Part shown: positions 42,710 to 53,614 of the stretch, piece after piece | Position numbering within the stretch: position 1 is the first letter of the stretch | Layout: each line of letters starts with the position of its first letter | Source of the DNA: Allantophomopsis cytisporea | Lineage: Eukaryota > Ascomycota > Leotiomycetes > Phacidiales > Phacidiaceae | Length of the DNA: 64,000 nucleotides | Assembly: GCA_024752435.1 (NCBI GenBank) | Contig: CP103037.1 | Span: forward strand, 2,728,001-2,792,000 | Direction: 5' to 3' | Notes under the pieces: model-generated | Databases searched by the model: none | Told to the model about the DNA's origin: nothing | What the model saw: only the letters and a program-made list of their open reading frames with translations | Position numbers and translations under genes: made by a program

Positions 42710-42827
42710 AATGGATTGGAAGTATAGGTTTGGCGTTTGAATGATACCCATTTTGCGAATATAAGGGAGGTCATTCTCGTGTTCTGCTCGATTTTTACAT
42801 CCTACCAAATAATCAAGTTCGATTGGG

Positions 42828-44471
42828 CTATTGTTTCTTCTCTACCTCATTCTTGTCAAAAACATTGATATCATGAGGACTCCCCATGGCATCTCTCCAT
42901 TCTCTCCCTCGCCACATAACTAATAGCATCCCACTAAACGCCAAAATACTGCCCATGCACGCAAAGAAAAGAAATTCAAATTGGAATCCAATTTTCTCCG
43001 CCAATGGAATCGCATAAAAAGCAAATGTCATCCCAAAAGTCTGTCTAACAAAATTGAAGAAAAGGGAAACTTCAGAGCCCTCAAGACGATAGCAATCAAC
43101 CGAATAAGTGTAACAGGTAGTTGTGACGATCTGCACTCCGAACGCCGCAATACCCATCCCGATAAGTGGCCCAACCCAGTGCGTGTGGTACTGAATTGTG
43201 AAACCATAAACCAGCAGGCCAGCGGGTATAAGGAATTCGCCTGTCCAGACGGCCTTCAGACGCGCTTCAGGCGGCGGATCGATTCCTTCAAGACGTCGCT
43301 TCTCGCGCTTGACGATAGCATCAACTACCATTCCCGCTGCGAGTTCGCCGAGTCCTGACCCAACGGTGAGAGCCACGCCATACCCAAGCCCGATCTGCAG
43401 CGTGTCCCATTTGAACTTCTCGGTGAAGATATGAGCTACGGTCACTGCGGGGAGGATACTTGCGAAGCCGTACTGGGAGGCATAGTAGAGGCACGGGAAA
43501 ACAACGCTGGGATATCTTGCTATTTTAAAGGGAGGAATAATGAACTGATTAGCTTGGAGATGGAGCTCTGGGTGACGAGACCAGAGCTTGAAGAAGGAAA
43601 GATATGTTCTCCTGTCGAGTTTAGATGCTAAAGCAGTTGTGCGCAGCTCCCTATCTGTGCGAATGAATAGCGTTTCCGGCAAACAGAAGAAAATCGTAAC
43701 GAGCATAACAGCGTCTAGGATAGCGGCGAACTTGAACGTCCACCTCCACCCAAGATACTGCCCAATCAAGCCGCCAATGATGGGTGCCAAATGGCCACCG
43801 GTTGTCATGAGCACGGTGAACAGGCCCATGGCGCGCCCACGCTGATGGAAGTAAAACATGTCTGTGACGGAGACAGCTCCGAGCGCCAAGGCGCAGGGAA
43901 AAAAGCCGTTGAAGACGCGCGCTATGATCAGTTGGCCAAAGTTCTTAGAAAATGCGCAACCAAGCGCGGATACAAAGCCTAGGAAGGTGGTAAAAAGGTA
44001 GAGGGGGCGTCGGCCGAGTTTATTAGCTAATGGGACCCAGAGGAAGGGGCCGATGCCGTTAATAGCAATGGCGATTGTTGTTTGGTAAGAGGCTTCGACG
44101 GCGCTGATGCCGAATTCTTTGGCCATAGGAACATAGGCTGGGTTGATGATTGATGTGTTTAAAGCTGCATATTATTAGAATATCCTATGAGGGATATTGA
44201 AGAGATACCTACTTCCCAGTGTGGCTAAGAGACATACCTGGATAAGAGCCCCAATCTAGTGATATTAGTTAATGGCTTAAATCTAAGAAGGTGTTCCGAG
44301 GCTATACCTTCAATGTCAACGGCCAGTTAAGAGGACTTGGAAGGTCAGCTATGGAAATTGTCGATTGGTTTTCACTTACTCTGCAGGGCTTTTGGAGGGC
44401 TGTGGATTGAGGTATTCCACTTCTTCCTCGTGGGCAAGAGTATGAATATCACCGTCCTTTGATTTTTCCAT
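42828..44471 (-). CDS. MFS transporter, DHA1 drug:H+ antiporter type
   Basis: Plasma-membrane proton-coupled exporter. Four exons: 44471-44380, 44335-44308 (28 nt), 44255-44213 (43 nt), 44164-42828; 499 aa. The joins give SKSPADPLNWPLTLK, IGALIQVCLLATLG, then TLNTSIINPAYVPMAKEFG. DPLNWP is the hallmark preceding the first helix of this fungal group; LANKLGRRPLYLF is the MFS loop 2-3 motif A, and GRAMGLFTVLMTTGGHLAPIIGG fits motif C of antiporters. Twelve helices are expected. Introns are 44, 52 and 48 nt. The first intron's acceptor is taken as CCAAG rather than the nearer CATAG because only that choice keeps the frame. Its substrate is unknown; adjacent SDR and AKR are not an obvious pathway. 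Confidence 0.92.
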
Positions 44472-44668
44472 TGAAGATAACCACTTTTATAATATGTATC
44501 GAAACTTGATGTACCCAACAACGGAACTGGCAAGAAAGTTGAGGCTTAGGTAGATGTGTTTAGGGAAGTATATTATCTAATTCGTCAGGGTAATCGAAGA
44601 GTAACTCAATAAAGAGGAAAGACTGTATCAGCAGCTGAAGTGACTGAATTGTTTAGAACACTCAGGTG

Positions 44669-44820
44669 ATTCTATAATCTGATTTTGCTTTCTAAATCTG
44701 CGGGATATCATCTTGAAAAAAGAAGAAATTTGATGGAGATGCACTTTGGTATTTCGATGAAGTTACCTATGCAGATCGCTTCTTTTTGTAGAAGAACCGC
44801 GGGGTCTTAAGATATACATA
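44669..44820 (+). repeat. Diverged tandem duplication, unit A
   Basis: Aligns end to end with unit B (44988-45139). Shared: ATTCTATAA.CTGATT, GGATATCAT, GAAATTTGATG, GCACTTT, and AGTTACCTATGCAGATCGCT. Most of the mismatches are transitions in both directions. Confidence 0.85.
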
Positions 44821-44987
44821 CATATGATCGGTCTAATACTAGTCCCACCAATTGCATTAGACAACTCACAGGGCTTTGCAGCTAGCTTGTTCACTTTTTG
44901 CACTAATCATTTACCTTTCCCATCGAAGTTCTGAGAATATAAAGAGTAGAGATTCCGCGAACTCCCCACATGCCTAACACTTATGAA

Positions 44988-45139
44988 ATTCTATAACCTG
45001 ATTCTGTTTTCTAAGTCTGCAGGATATCATACTGAGAAGAGACGAAATTTGATGAGTTGCACTTTAATATTTCAATGCAGTTACCTATGCAGATCGCTTC
45101 TGTTCGTGGAAGAAATGCGGGGTTTCAGGACATACGCAT
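44988..45139 (+). repeat. Diverged tandem duplication, unit B
   Basis: Partner of 44669-44820, same orientation, offset about 319 bp; differs by scattered substitutions and one or two single-base indels. Confidence 0.85.
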
Positions 45140-45828
45140 AATCGGCTGCCACATGCTGACATCTCGTCATATCCATATGTTTTACAAATGCACCGGAAGA
45201 CTTTACAACGTTGCATTAAGATATCCGTATGACATTGGAATTAGGATTTTTCTGGCTCGAACAAGAGAGATTCTCGTGGTGTTAGTAAGCTTGCTCAAAG
45301 CTGCTAATCCACTACGTCTTGACCGCCACAGAAATGGTTTGAGCAGAGCATATACATATGACTCGAAAATTTGGAGGATAGTCAGGTAATAAAACTATAT
45401 CATTATTCTTTATAAGGCTTCAAGATACTAAAGGTAATTATAAGACTATTCACATGTATACGTAATGGTGTTGTATATCTATACTTGCTCTTACTATATA
45501 CTTACTTCAGTTGGGAGCGCACTTTTATGACAAGGGCCACACTATTCTAAGTACCCATTTACAGTCTACTTAAAACGGAATTTCATTATCCATCCGTACT
45601 CTCTTGCAGCTCGCCTGCCTTTTCGTAACGCGCCTATTATCTCTCGTTACTCGCCTGCTGCATTAGATCCTACATCGAGCCTGTAAGCCAGTTGTTTGGA
45701 GAACGCGTAATGGGAGCTAAAAGTCAAGGTAAGACGATATAGTTGTGGAAACCCATTTAATTGCAGAACTCGTGATTGCCCACAAGTGATTACATTACTT
45801 ATAGATATCTACAAAAAATGGTAGTCAA

Positions 45829-47502
45829 CTATTTACCGTAAATTCTGGCTATCAGGGCCGATAGGCTTGCATTGACACATCCCACATCATAGGATAAAGG
45901 GAGAGCGAGGTTTGTACCGACAAGGTTGTCGTAAGCAAGACGGAGGAGAGTCTCATCGGCGGGGTCGTACAAAGGCCACCCACCTTCAAAATTCTTCAAA
46001 CCATTGACAGGATCCTTTGCAAAGGTAGTCCACGCTCCTCGCAAGTAAGCCTCCAACTTGATCTCCTCTGCAGTTGAATTCAGAAGCGAGGAGGTAGTTC
46101 CGAATATTAAAGGTAGCTCGGCTCCGTGGTATGCTCCTCCTTCCGAACTGATGATAGTATTTGGAAATACGCCGAAGTATCGATATCTCCAGGTGGGATT
46201 GTTAGCCGCTACGCTAGCGTTTGCGCGAACTCCAGTGGGGCAGTTGAAGCTTGCGAGGTTATACGTATCCCAAAGGGAGTCCGGAAAGGTCTCGTTCGAT
46301 AGTGCGAGCTCGGTACGAAAGATTCCTGCCTCATAGTCGTTACTCCCAAGTAACACCGGGACACTCGCAGGTGTTTGTTGGGAGTAGTTTGAAAAGACGA
46401 TAGCGTTGTCTACTGTGGGTCCGAAGGCACTGATCGCAGCGCTTAGGCCGGTATTGGGAACGGCACTCAAGATAGAGTCGAGATCCACGTTACGCATGCA
46501 TGCTAGGAGTATTGTAGAGTTGGTCGAAGCATCTCCACAACCAACAGCCGTGGTGACGCTGTACCAGGTGGCTGCTGAATCGCTTTCGGAGTAAGGAAAC
46601 CCGAAGCTGAAGGCTGTTCCTGATTGTAGTATAATACCGGTGACGATTGGGTCCGAGGTCCAGGCATAAGCGTAGTAGTCTACCGATGCAGCACCCGCTG
46701 ATTGTCCGAACAGTGTGATTCTGGCTGGATCTCCGCCAAAGTTTGCAATATTTTCTCGGACCCATTCCATGGCAAGACGTTGATCCAAAAAGGCCAAATT
46801 GTTCTGGGCTGTGGGATTTCCTGGAAAACCAAGGATGGACAATCGATAGCTACCACAAAGGTTAGTATGTTTAGGACAAAATTAGGTTTGCTTACTTAAG
46901 AGACACGACAATGACATCTTCCTGATCTGCAAGAGAAGCACCGTCAAGTGCAGGCGATGCTGAAGTTCCGGTATCGAATCCTCCTCCATGAATAAATGCC
47001 ATTACAGCTTTCTTCGACTCTCCTGATTGGGGTTTCGACCAAACATTCAAGTACAGACAATCTTCGCTACGCACTACAGCTTCGCTCAAGATACCAAGTA
47101 GTTCGAGTCCTACGCTGGTGATATTTGAAGCTGCAACTTCAGAGAGTGTTATAGTAGTCTGTCGAGATGGCAGGAGAGGGCATGAGGGACCCTTAGATAT
47201 GTTAGCTAAAGTAAGTGAGGAGGTATCAATTTGTAACTCACGTAGACAGAACCATTCAGCACTGAAGAATCGTTGTATTTCACAGGTGCTGCAAATCTGA
47301 GATCTCCCACGGGAGCTTGTGCATAGGGAATTCCAAGGTATTCTGACACCTCTGAGTAGCTTGTTGCCGCATGGCCAGTGACAGCTCCGCTACTTGTTTT
47401 AACGATTTGGCCAACCGTGAAATTGATTTGTTTGTGTTGAAGTTGCGGGGAGGCCCAGGCTAAAGGGAGTGATAAAGCTGTAAATACAGTGAATAATTTC
47501 AT
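45829..47502 (-). CDS. Secreted type-B carboxylesterase/lipase (first of two)
   Basis: Three exons: 47502-47242, 47191-46896, 46849-45829; introns of 50 and 46 nt (GTGAGT/CTAAG and GTAAGC/GGTAG). Product 525 aa. Signal peptide MKLFTVFTALSLPLAWASP. Type-B carboxylesterase landmarks: YLGIPYAQAPVGDLRFAAP, SEDCLYLNVW, FIHGGGFDTG (oxyanion hole), VVSLNYRLSILGFPG (across intron 2), and FGQSAGAAS with nucleophile Ser236. Start and exons are well supported by these motifs. It lies head to head with the Zn2Cys6 gene (621 bp between starts), so co-regulation is plausible. Substrate unknown. Confidence 0.94.
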
Positions 47503-48123
47503 GATGAATTTATACTGCCTTCAGCGATTGGAGACAGGACGAGAGAAACAAAGAGTGTAATAATTAAGGAATAGAGATGATATATATGGTAAGGAGAGGA
47601 AGGAATATTTGATTTGGAAGGACTACCTACGTTACTTCTTATAGCTTTGCCTTACAGAGAGTACTAGACTCGATGATTCTACAAGAGAAGATCGCGGACA
47701 TCGTCCTCCATGCTCGATTTTACTGTTGACCAGGAAGTCATACTCGTAAAAACCAGGAGCTCGTTTGCTTTCCGCCAATTGCGAGTATGAGATCATCTCA
47801 TTGGTCGGTTCGTTCAAACCCCCTGAAACTGTGGGGCCGTGCAGGGTTTAGTTGACGAGGCATTCTTATTCTTATATGCTGCGACACTATTTATTCTATT
47901 GCGTACTGCATGGAATGAAACTTCATCCACTCTATCTCCATCATTCCATTATAAGACGACCTCGTATAATTATGTCGATCGCTTATTGGTGTGCTCGTTT
48001 AGAAATATATTATACTTCCCTCAGTCTGAGACTTACATCTTCATGATTAAAGCCTCTCGTCCTCTGCAGCTCCGAGCACGTGTCGCTCCAATTTAGCCCA
48101 GCTATCACAATTATTTGACGAAG
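47503..48123. promoter_or_regulatory. Bidirectional promoter region, carboxylesterase / Zn2Cys6 regulator
   Basis: 621 bp between divergent start codons. CGG at about 47803 and CCG at about 47835 are the only notable Gal4-class half sites I saw; spacing is not a standard one. Confidence 0.35.
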
Positions 48124-49840
48124 ATGCCAACCAAGCAACGCGTCCAAACAAAAAATCGCGTCAGAGCATTCAAACCGAAAGTCAAAACTGGGTGTATTAC
48201 ATGCAGGTACGCTATCTTCCTTGCTGCATCGGTATCCTCTTTGCCCACTACGAGACTAGGATCCGACGAGTAAAATGCGACGAAGCAAAACCAGACTGCC
48301 AAAAATGCACCAGTACAGGTCGAAAATGCGATGGCTACCTTGTCCCAGCATCTTCTTCAAAGACCTCAGCCTCATCTTTCCCCATAATCCTAGCAAGATT
48401 GCAATCCCCAGAGTTCCAGCTTATGGGAAGTGACCTCGAACGACGAAGTTTTGATTTCTTCTGCAAAAGGACTGTTGTGATACTTTCTGGTGTCTTCGAT
48501 CCCACTTTCTGGACTCAATTAGTTCTTCAAGCTACACATCATGAGTCTGCAATCAGACATGCTGTCATTGCTCTAGGAGCTTTGCATGAAAGTTCTGAAG
48601 TTGAACCACGAGAAGGGCCAAGTACTTTTGCTATGCAGCAGTATGGGAAGGCTATTGGATGTTTGGTGAAGCCTATCCAAGAGAAGCAGAAACAGGCTGC
48701 TGATGTGACCTTGGTTACCTGTGTGCTTTTTGTTTGTTTTGAAGTAAGTTTTCTTTGCAGAAAATCGACTTTAATTTATTGACATTGGAGTAGACGATGA
48801 GAGGACACCACGGTACAGCTATATCTCATATCGAAGGTGGAGTTAAGATCATCTCTGAGCTCCAGCCTGAGACCGGACCAACAGAGACATGGTTTATCTC
48901 TAACGTTCCCTATGCTGAGCCCTCAATCCTAAACCGGATTTTTATCAGGCTAGACAGACAAGCGTCTGAAATGATGGCTGGAAGGAAAAGACTGTTACTT
49001 GACCAAGTCCTAGATGATAAGGCGTCCGGATACGACGAAGATATCCCCTTAATATTCACGAGCTTGGAACAAGCCCGTAACTCCCTCGATCATATACGTA
49101 CATTTGGGATGCGCTTCATCAAGACGGCAATGTCTCAACCTTCATCTTCTGATCCGGCAAAGAGGGTACAGACGCTCGAGGTACTGAAGAGTCTTGTTTT
49201 TATCAGACTCCAGCAATGGTCAACTGCATTCAATTCATTCATCCAAAACAACGCCCAATTTGATGTCGCAAGCCAAGAAGCGATCCACATACTGAAAATG
49301 CATCGCATTGTTACTGGTGTGGTGATGCTGATTGATGAAGACCGATCTTTTGCTGACGAGACGATGTGGGATCAGTATAAGCCCCAGTTCGAGAGTATCA
49401 TATCACACGCTATCTCTATCATTGAGTTAAATGTTGGATCTTGTGAGAAAGAGGAGCGTACACGATCGACGTTTTATCTCGATTACGGCATTAGTTTCCC
49501 ATTGTATTTTGTTGCTTCGACTTGTAGAGATGGGGCCATCAGATGGAAAGCGATTGAATTGCTCAGGACCATGGATCGACAAGAAGGCCTTTTGAATAGT
49601 ATTTTGACAGCGAGAATTGCTGAGCGTTTGGTGAATATTGAAGAAGAAGGCTTGGTTGGTAAGGAGAGATTCCTGAGAGCGAGTGAGGTTCCAAGGGACA
49701 AAAGGGTTGGGGGCATGGAGATTCATTGGGAATCAGATAGGCGCGTGCGTTTGATTTGGAGTAAAAAGGGAAGAAGAGTGGTAGGTGGTGATGGAATTGA
49801 GGGTGGGAATGTTGTGAGAGAGGAGTGGCTTGAATGGTGA
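48124..49840 (+). CDS. Zn2Cys6 (Gal4-type) transcription factor
   Basis: Exons 48124-48206, 48260-48743, 48794-49840; introns of 53 nt (GTACGC/ACTAG) and 50 nt (GTAAGT/AGTAG); 537 aa. The binuclear cluster is perfect: Cys24-x2-Cys27-x6-Cys34-x6-Cys41-x2-Cys44-x6-Cys51 (CITC...VKCD...DCQKC...RKC), split by intron 1 as is common in this family. The rest is a helical regulatory region with RHAVIALGALHESSE and, across intron 2, FETMRGHHGTAISHIEGG, typical of the fungal-specific DUF3468-like group. Nuclear regulator; placed between two secreted carboxylesterase genes, a likely but unproven target set. Confidence 0.93.
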
Positions 49841-50176
49841 CTTAATGGGTTCATTGAAATCTTCAACTTGCTAATGTTATCTTGCAAATCAACATGATAT
49901 TCACTTTCATGATGAAGTCTGACAAATTGCTGGAATACGACAATGACGAGAAACTAGTGCACGTTGATGGAATACCTGGTTGAACAGAACCCCAGAACTA
50001 TCACGTGACTGATGTGCGACTTCGATAATTATCTAAAGCCGTTATCACCACTGGAATATGGATAGAAGGCAGTCATTTCATCAAATACTATCCTTCCTTT
50101 TGTTGATGACAACTCAGCTGGTATTAGTCAATAATCTCCTGGACTCAAGTAGTTTCGGTACTTGCTATTACCAGTA
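49841..50176. other. Short interval between convergent genes
   Basis: 3' flanks of the Zn2Cys6 and second carboxylesterase genes; nothing recognised. Confidence 0.5.
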
Positions 50177-51854
50177 TCAAATTGGCACATCCCTCGCCAC
50201 CTCCAGCCAAAAGCTACATCTTGCTGCTAGCATATCGGTTTCTACATTTTTAAATCCGTCTTTGTCAATAACAAACTCATTATTTGTCCTCTCACTTTCT
50301 GGAACACCAGGCTCACTCCCGTTCGTCAACTTGTGAGTATCGGGGTCTCCAGTTTCAAAAAATGATGCGAATGCTCCAGCGTAGCCGTCATATATCAAGG
50401 GATTGGTTTTTTGAATTGTATTGACTTGATTCCACTATAGTGCATAACATGGTCAGCAGATAATTTTGGGTCTGAGGAGACGGTTTTCTTACCCATTCTG
50501 TATCACTCCCATGTCTAGCCGGACTGATCGTATATTCGCCAACATAACCCGTCTGTTTCGCAGCTCTTGCTATCCAATATGCCGGACACCCTAGAACGGA
50601 GTCTCTATAAATCAATCCAGCTCGTACGTACGTGGTATTATAACTTTCAATCTCTTCACTCTGTCCATTTGGCCCATATAAAGTCTTCAGCCTCTCAATC
50701 TCACTACTTTTCAAACCTGGCAAAAACCCGGCTAGCCAACTATCAAACGACGCAAGCGAAGAATTGAAAGCAGGCGAGCCAGTATTCGTACTGTTCTGCA
50801 GTCCAGGAGGAATGAAGTTCTCCCCTTCGTGAGTATTGTACATTCCCCATCCCTCATTGATATTGACTTCGCGTTTTAATACCGCTTGGCTTAATGTCTG
50901 TGGCAAAAATTTTCCATCAATGACGGGCGCCCATGTATAACTCGAAGTGTTATAAGTGTGACTTCCACTAATCTCCAGCGCAGCAGTACGAATCGTCTGT
51001 ACATCAACCTCCTTCAAGCACTGCAAGCTATCCTGCCCCGCGCATCCCGTCAACTCTACGAGAGTATCATAGATAGCCTGAGCCTGAGGTGCATCACAGG
51101 CATACGTCTTTGGCCAAAACGGACTACTCGCCAGAGCCCTTGAGAACAGTGGCGGGTCTGTCTTGCCGCTATTTGCAATGACCTGCGCGACTACCGATCC
51201 CGCTCCCGCTGACTGGCCCCAGATACTTACGTCCTCTGGATCTCCACCAAACTGCGTGATATACTTGTGCGTCCATAGCAGCGCGGCCTGCTGGTCTAGC
51301 AGTCCTGCGTTCAGGTCGCTCGTTGGATCCTCTGCGATTTCTCTGCCAGGAAGGAAGCCGAAGGCATTGACGCGGTAGTTAGGGTACACGAAGATGAAGT
51401 CATTGGACGATGAGACGTTCAGGATCGGATAGCCTGCTGGTGGGATGGCGAAAGAACCGCCACCTTCAATGAAGGCGCCGCCAAAGAAGACTACTACCAC
51501 GGGTCGTAGAGGCTGGTTGACGGTCCAGGGACGAGAGTACAACCCTAGATATAGGCAGTCTTCTGTACCGTTTACGGTGCGCTGGGGGCAGAAATCGAAG
51601 GGTTGGGAGGAGTTGTAGGTTCCATTTGTGAGCTTGATAGGAGGTTGTGGTGCTCGGAATCTATTCTGACCGGTGGGAGGCGCTGCGAAGGGGATTCTGC
51701 GGTAGTATGATATGTTGTATTCCAAGGAATAGGAGCCTTGGAATGTTCCGTAGTCAAGTCTTGCAAGGAGATCTGATGACGGTATTGAAGCTGGGAGAGC
51801 GTATACTATGGCAAGGAAGAAAAATGCACAGAGGAAGTGGATCTTCGATAACAT
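50177..51854 (-). CDS. Secreted type-B carboxylesterase (second of two)
   Basis: Exons 51854-50493 and 50434-50177, with a 58-nt intron (GTAAGA donor, CTATAG acceptor) that joins HGSDTEW to WNQVNTIQKTN; 539 aa. The ATG at 51854 gives a clean signal peptide (MLSKIHFLCAFFFLAIVYAL); upstream in-frame ATGs at 51875 and 51905 add a poor leader. Landmarks: YYRRIPFAAPPTGQNRFRAP, TEDCLYLGLY, VFFGGAFIEGG (oxyanion hole), NYRVNAFGFLPG, WGQSAGAGS with Ser215, and the catalytic His in SPARHGSDTEW. Only distantly similar to the first esterase, so not a recent duplicate. Substrate unknown. Confidence 0.93.
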
Positions 51855-52805
51855 CTTGAAGAATACATATACCATCAAAGAACGCAGAAAGCACCCAACT
51901 CGCATATGTCAACTACAATTCTTATTCACTTACATTGTTGCAACAATGCTGCGATTTCTGTCATCAAATAATTATTTAGACTTCAATACCCCGCCATATT
52001 GTCTTATTAGGCACAATATAGCCGCAAGCTATCAAGAACGATACTAGGAAATAGTGTGGGGTAGACAAAAGTATGGAGATATTAACTTACACCAATGGGT
52101 TTTATGCTGTTGAAGGCTGATGGCAATTTGTGGTGGAGAAGTAAATTTGAGATATTGAAATACCGTTCTCGGCACATCTGTAACCGAGCACACTGTTCGT
52201 CCCAAGCCCATGGTTCGATCAAATACTTGGCTGTTGTTAATCAATTCTTTTCATTCTGATGTCATCGGTACATCGAAATTGCGGGGAGCTGGTAGTATTC
52301 CACATGTCCGATACTCTTTTCAGGGTCACCAATGGGAGATCTCCTTTCGCGAACCGATACTCTACGAGTATGAGCTATTTTAGGTGTTTACATAAGCTTT
52401 ATACGCTGGACGTACAGAAAAGCTTAGCAATTGCTAAAATAGAATTCTAGAAAATCAAATTAGTTCCAGAGCTTTGGTAGAATGAAGCTCAATGTTAATT
52501 TGGTAAGATCGAAATCTGGCCGTAATGTAGAATAGCTTGTCTATATATTCTTTTACGTTGTGAAGCCTATAAATCATGAGATTTGACAAGCACCAGTCTT
52601 CTACTTGAAGGATCTCCATGTTTAATGTACATAGTCCGTCTTCGAAACTATGCCGATTTATGAAAAGATACATAATTATATGCAAGTTGAATATAATTCT
52701 CGATGCTCCGCAAAGTGGGTCATTTTATTGACTTCAAACGAACATGACTTCCTACAAAACTCTCAAGAAGCGACACTTTTCAATCCACAGTTAGCTTCCT
52801 CAAAT
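51855..52805. other. Intergenic
   Basis: Upstream of the second carboxylesterase (leftward) and the small membrane protein (rightward). Nothing recognised; A/T-rich. Confidence 0.4.
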
Positions 52806-53240
52806 ATGACCCCACGGTTGCCCTTGAGGCCAATCCTCATCCCCACAACTCTCTTCTGCTTTGTGTTCTTCCTACAAGCAACTAAACTACCATCGATCAG
52901 CATACATCAGCCCTCGTCATTGGACCCTCATCCCGCCACCTCGCGTGTGTCAATAAAGCGACGTTCCTTCCTGGAGACTAGCACTATTAAATTATGGGCT
53001 TTATTCAATGCATTCATTGTCGTTACTGGTGTGGCCATGCTTGTGGTCTTTTTCCTGCGCCGGAGACGCCAACGTCTTGCTCTATCCGCGATCACGGAGA
53101 TCCAGGCTGATGAGATCGTGGATGGGAAGGTTGATGAGTATATGGGGTCTATGTCTTTCGGTTATGGGCAATGCAAAGCGCCAGAGGAAGGCGAGATGGG
53201 GGATGATTGCGAGGAGGACTTTTGGCAGAGACCTGGGTAG
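52806..53240 (+). CDS. Small single-pass membrane protein, function unknown
   Basis: 144 aa from the ATG at 52806 (MTPRLPLRPILIPTTLFCFV). An N-terminal hydrophobic stretch could be a signal peptide; a second strong segment (WALFNAFIVVTGVAMLVVFF, about residues 68-87) is followed by the stop-transfer cluster LRRRRQR and an acidic cytosolic tail with VDEYMGSMSFGYG and EEGEMGDDCEEDFWQ. This layout suits a type I membrane protein. No homologous family recognised. Frame continues upstream without better support. Confidence 0.55.
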   Translation: MTPRLPLRPILIPTTLFCFVFFLQATKLPSISIHQPSSLDPHPATSRVSIKRRSFLETSTIKLWALFNAFIVVTGVAMLVVFFLRRRRQRLALSAITEIQADEIVDGKVDEYMGSMSFGYGQCKAPEEGEMGDDCEEDFWQRPG

Positions 53241-53614
53241 GTGTGGGGAGAAAGCTTGAGCATTAGTAAACGCTCGGGACTGAAGAGTCTTGGGGAATCA
53301 AACTGCGTTGAAAGGAAGTATAGGAAGAAAATGCATAATCAAAGCTTATAGACCATGGCATAGATTTAATGGTATAACAATGTACGCCGATTTGAATGCT
53401 GTCTTCCCAATGTGTCCCATACGTAATGACTATTCTCTCACTATCACTCATGTATCTGTATCAAATGTACTTCCCACGAAGTCGATTGAGTATTCAGTAT
53501 AAATCTACTCATGCCCCAAAGTTTAAATCCACACAAATTCCGCTTCAAGTCATTTCGCATCGTATAGTATCGTATCACTTCACTTCACTTCACTCCACTT
53601 CATTTTCACTTCAC
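53241..53614. other. Interval between convergent genes, CACTT repeats
   Basis: Contains a CACTT-rich tract (about 53576-53615) abutting the rvt stop codon. Nothing else. Confidence 0.5.

Larger units (their letters stand above)
44472..45828. other. Intergenic stretch containing a diverged tandem duplication
   Basis: Two homologous blocks of about 150 bp (listed separately) lie upstream of the MFS gene. Their ORFs (for example 45057-45389) have no coding signature. Confidence 0.4.

Noticed and set aside
44669..45139. Reading the paired blocks as LTRs of a retroelement
   Set aside because: Only about 150 bp each with under 200 bp between them; no TG...CA ends or internal coding region.
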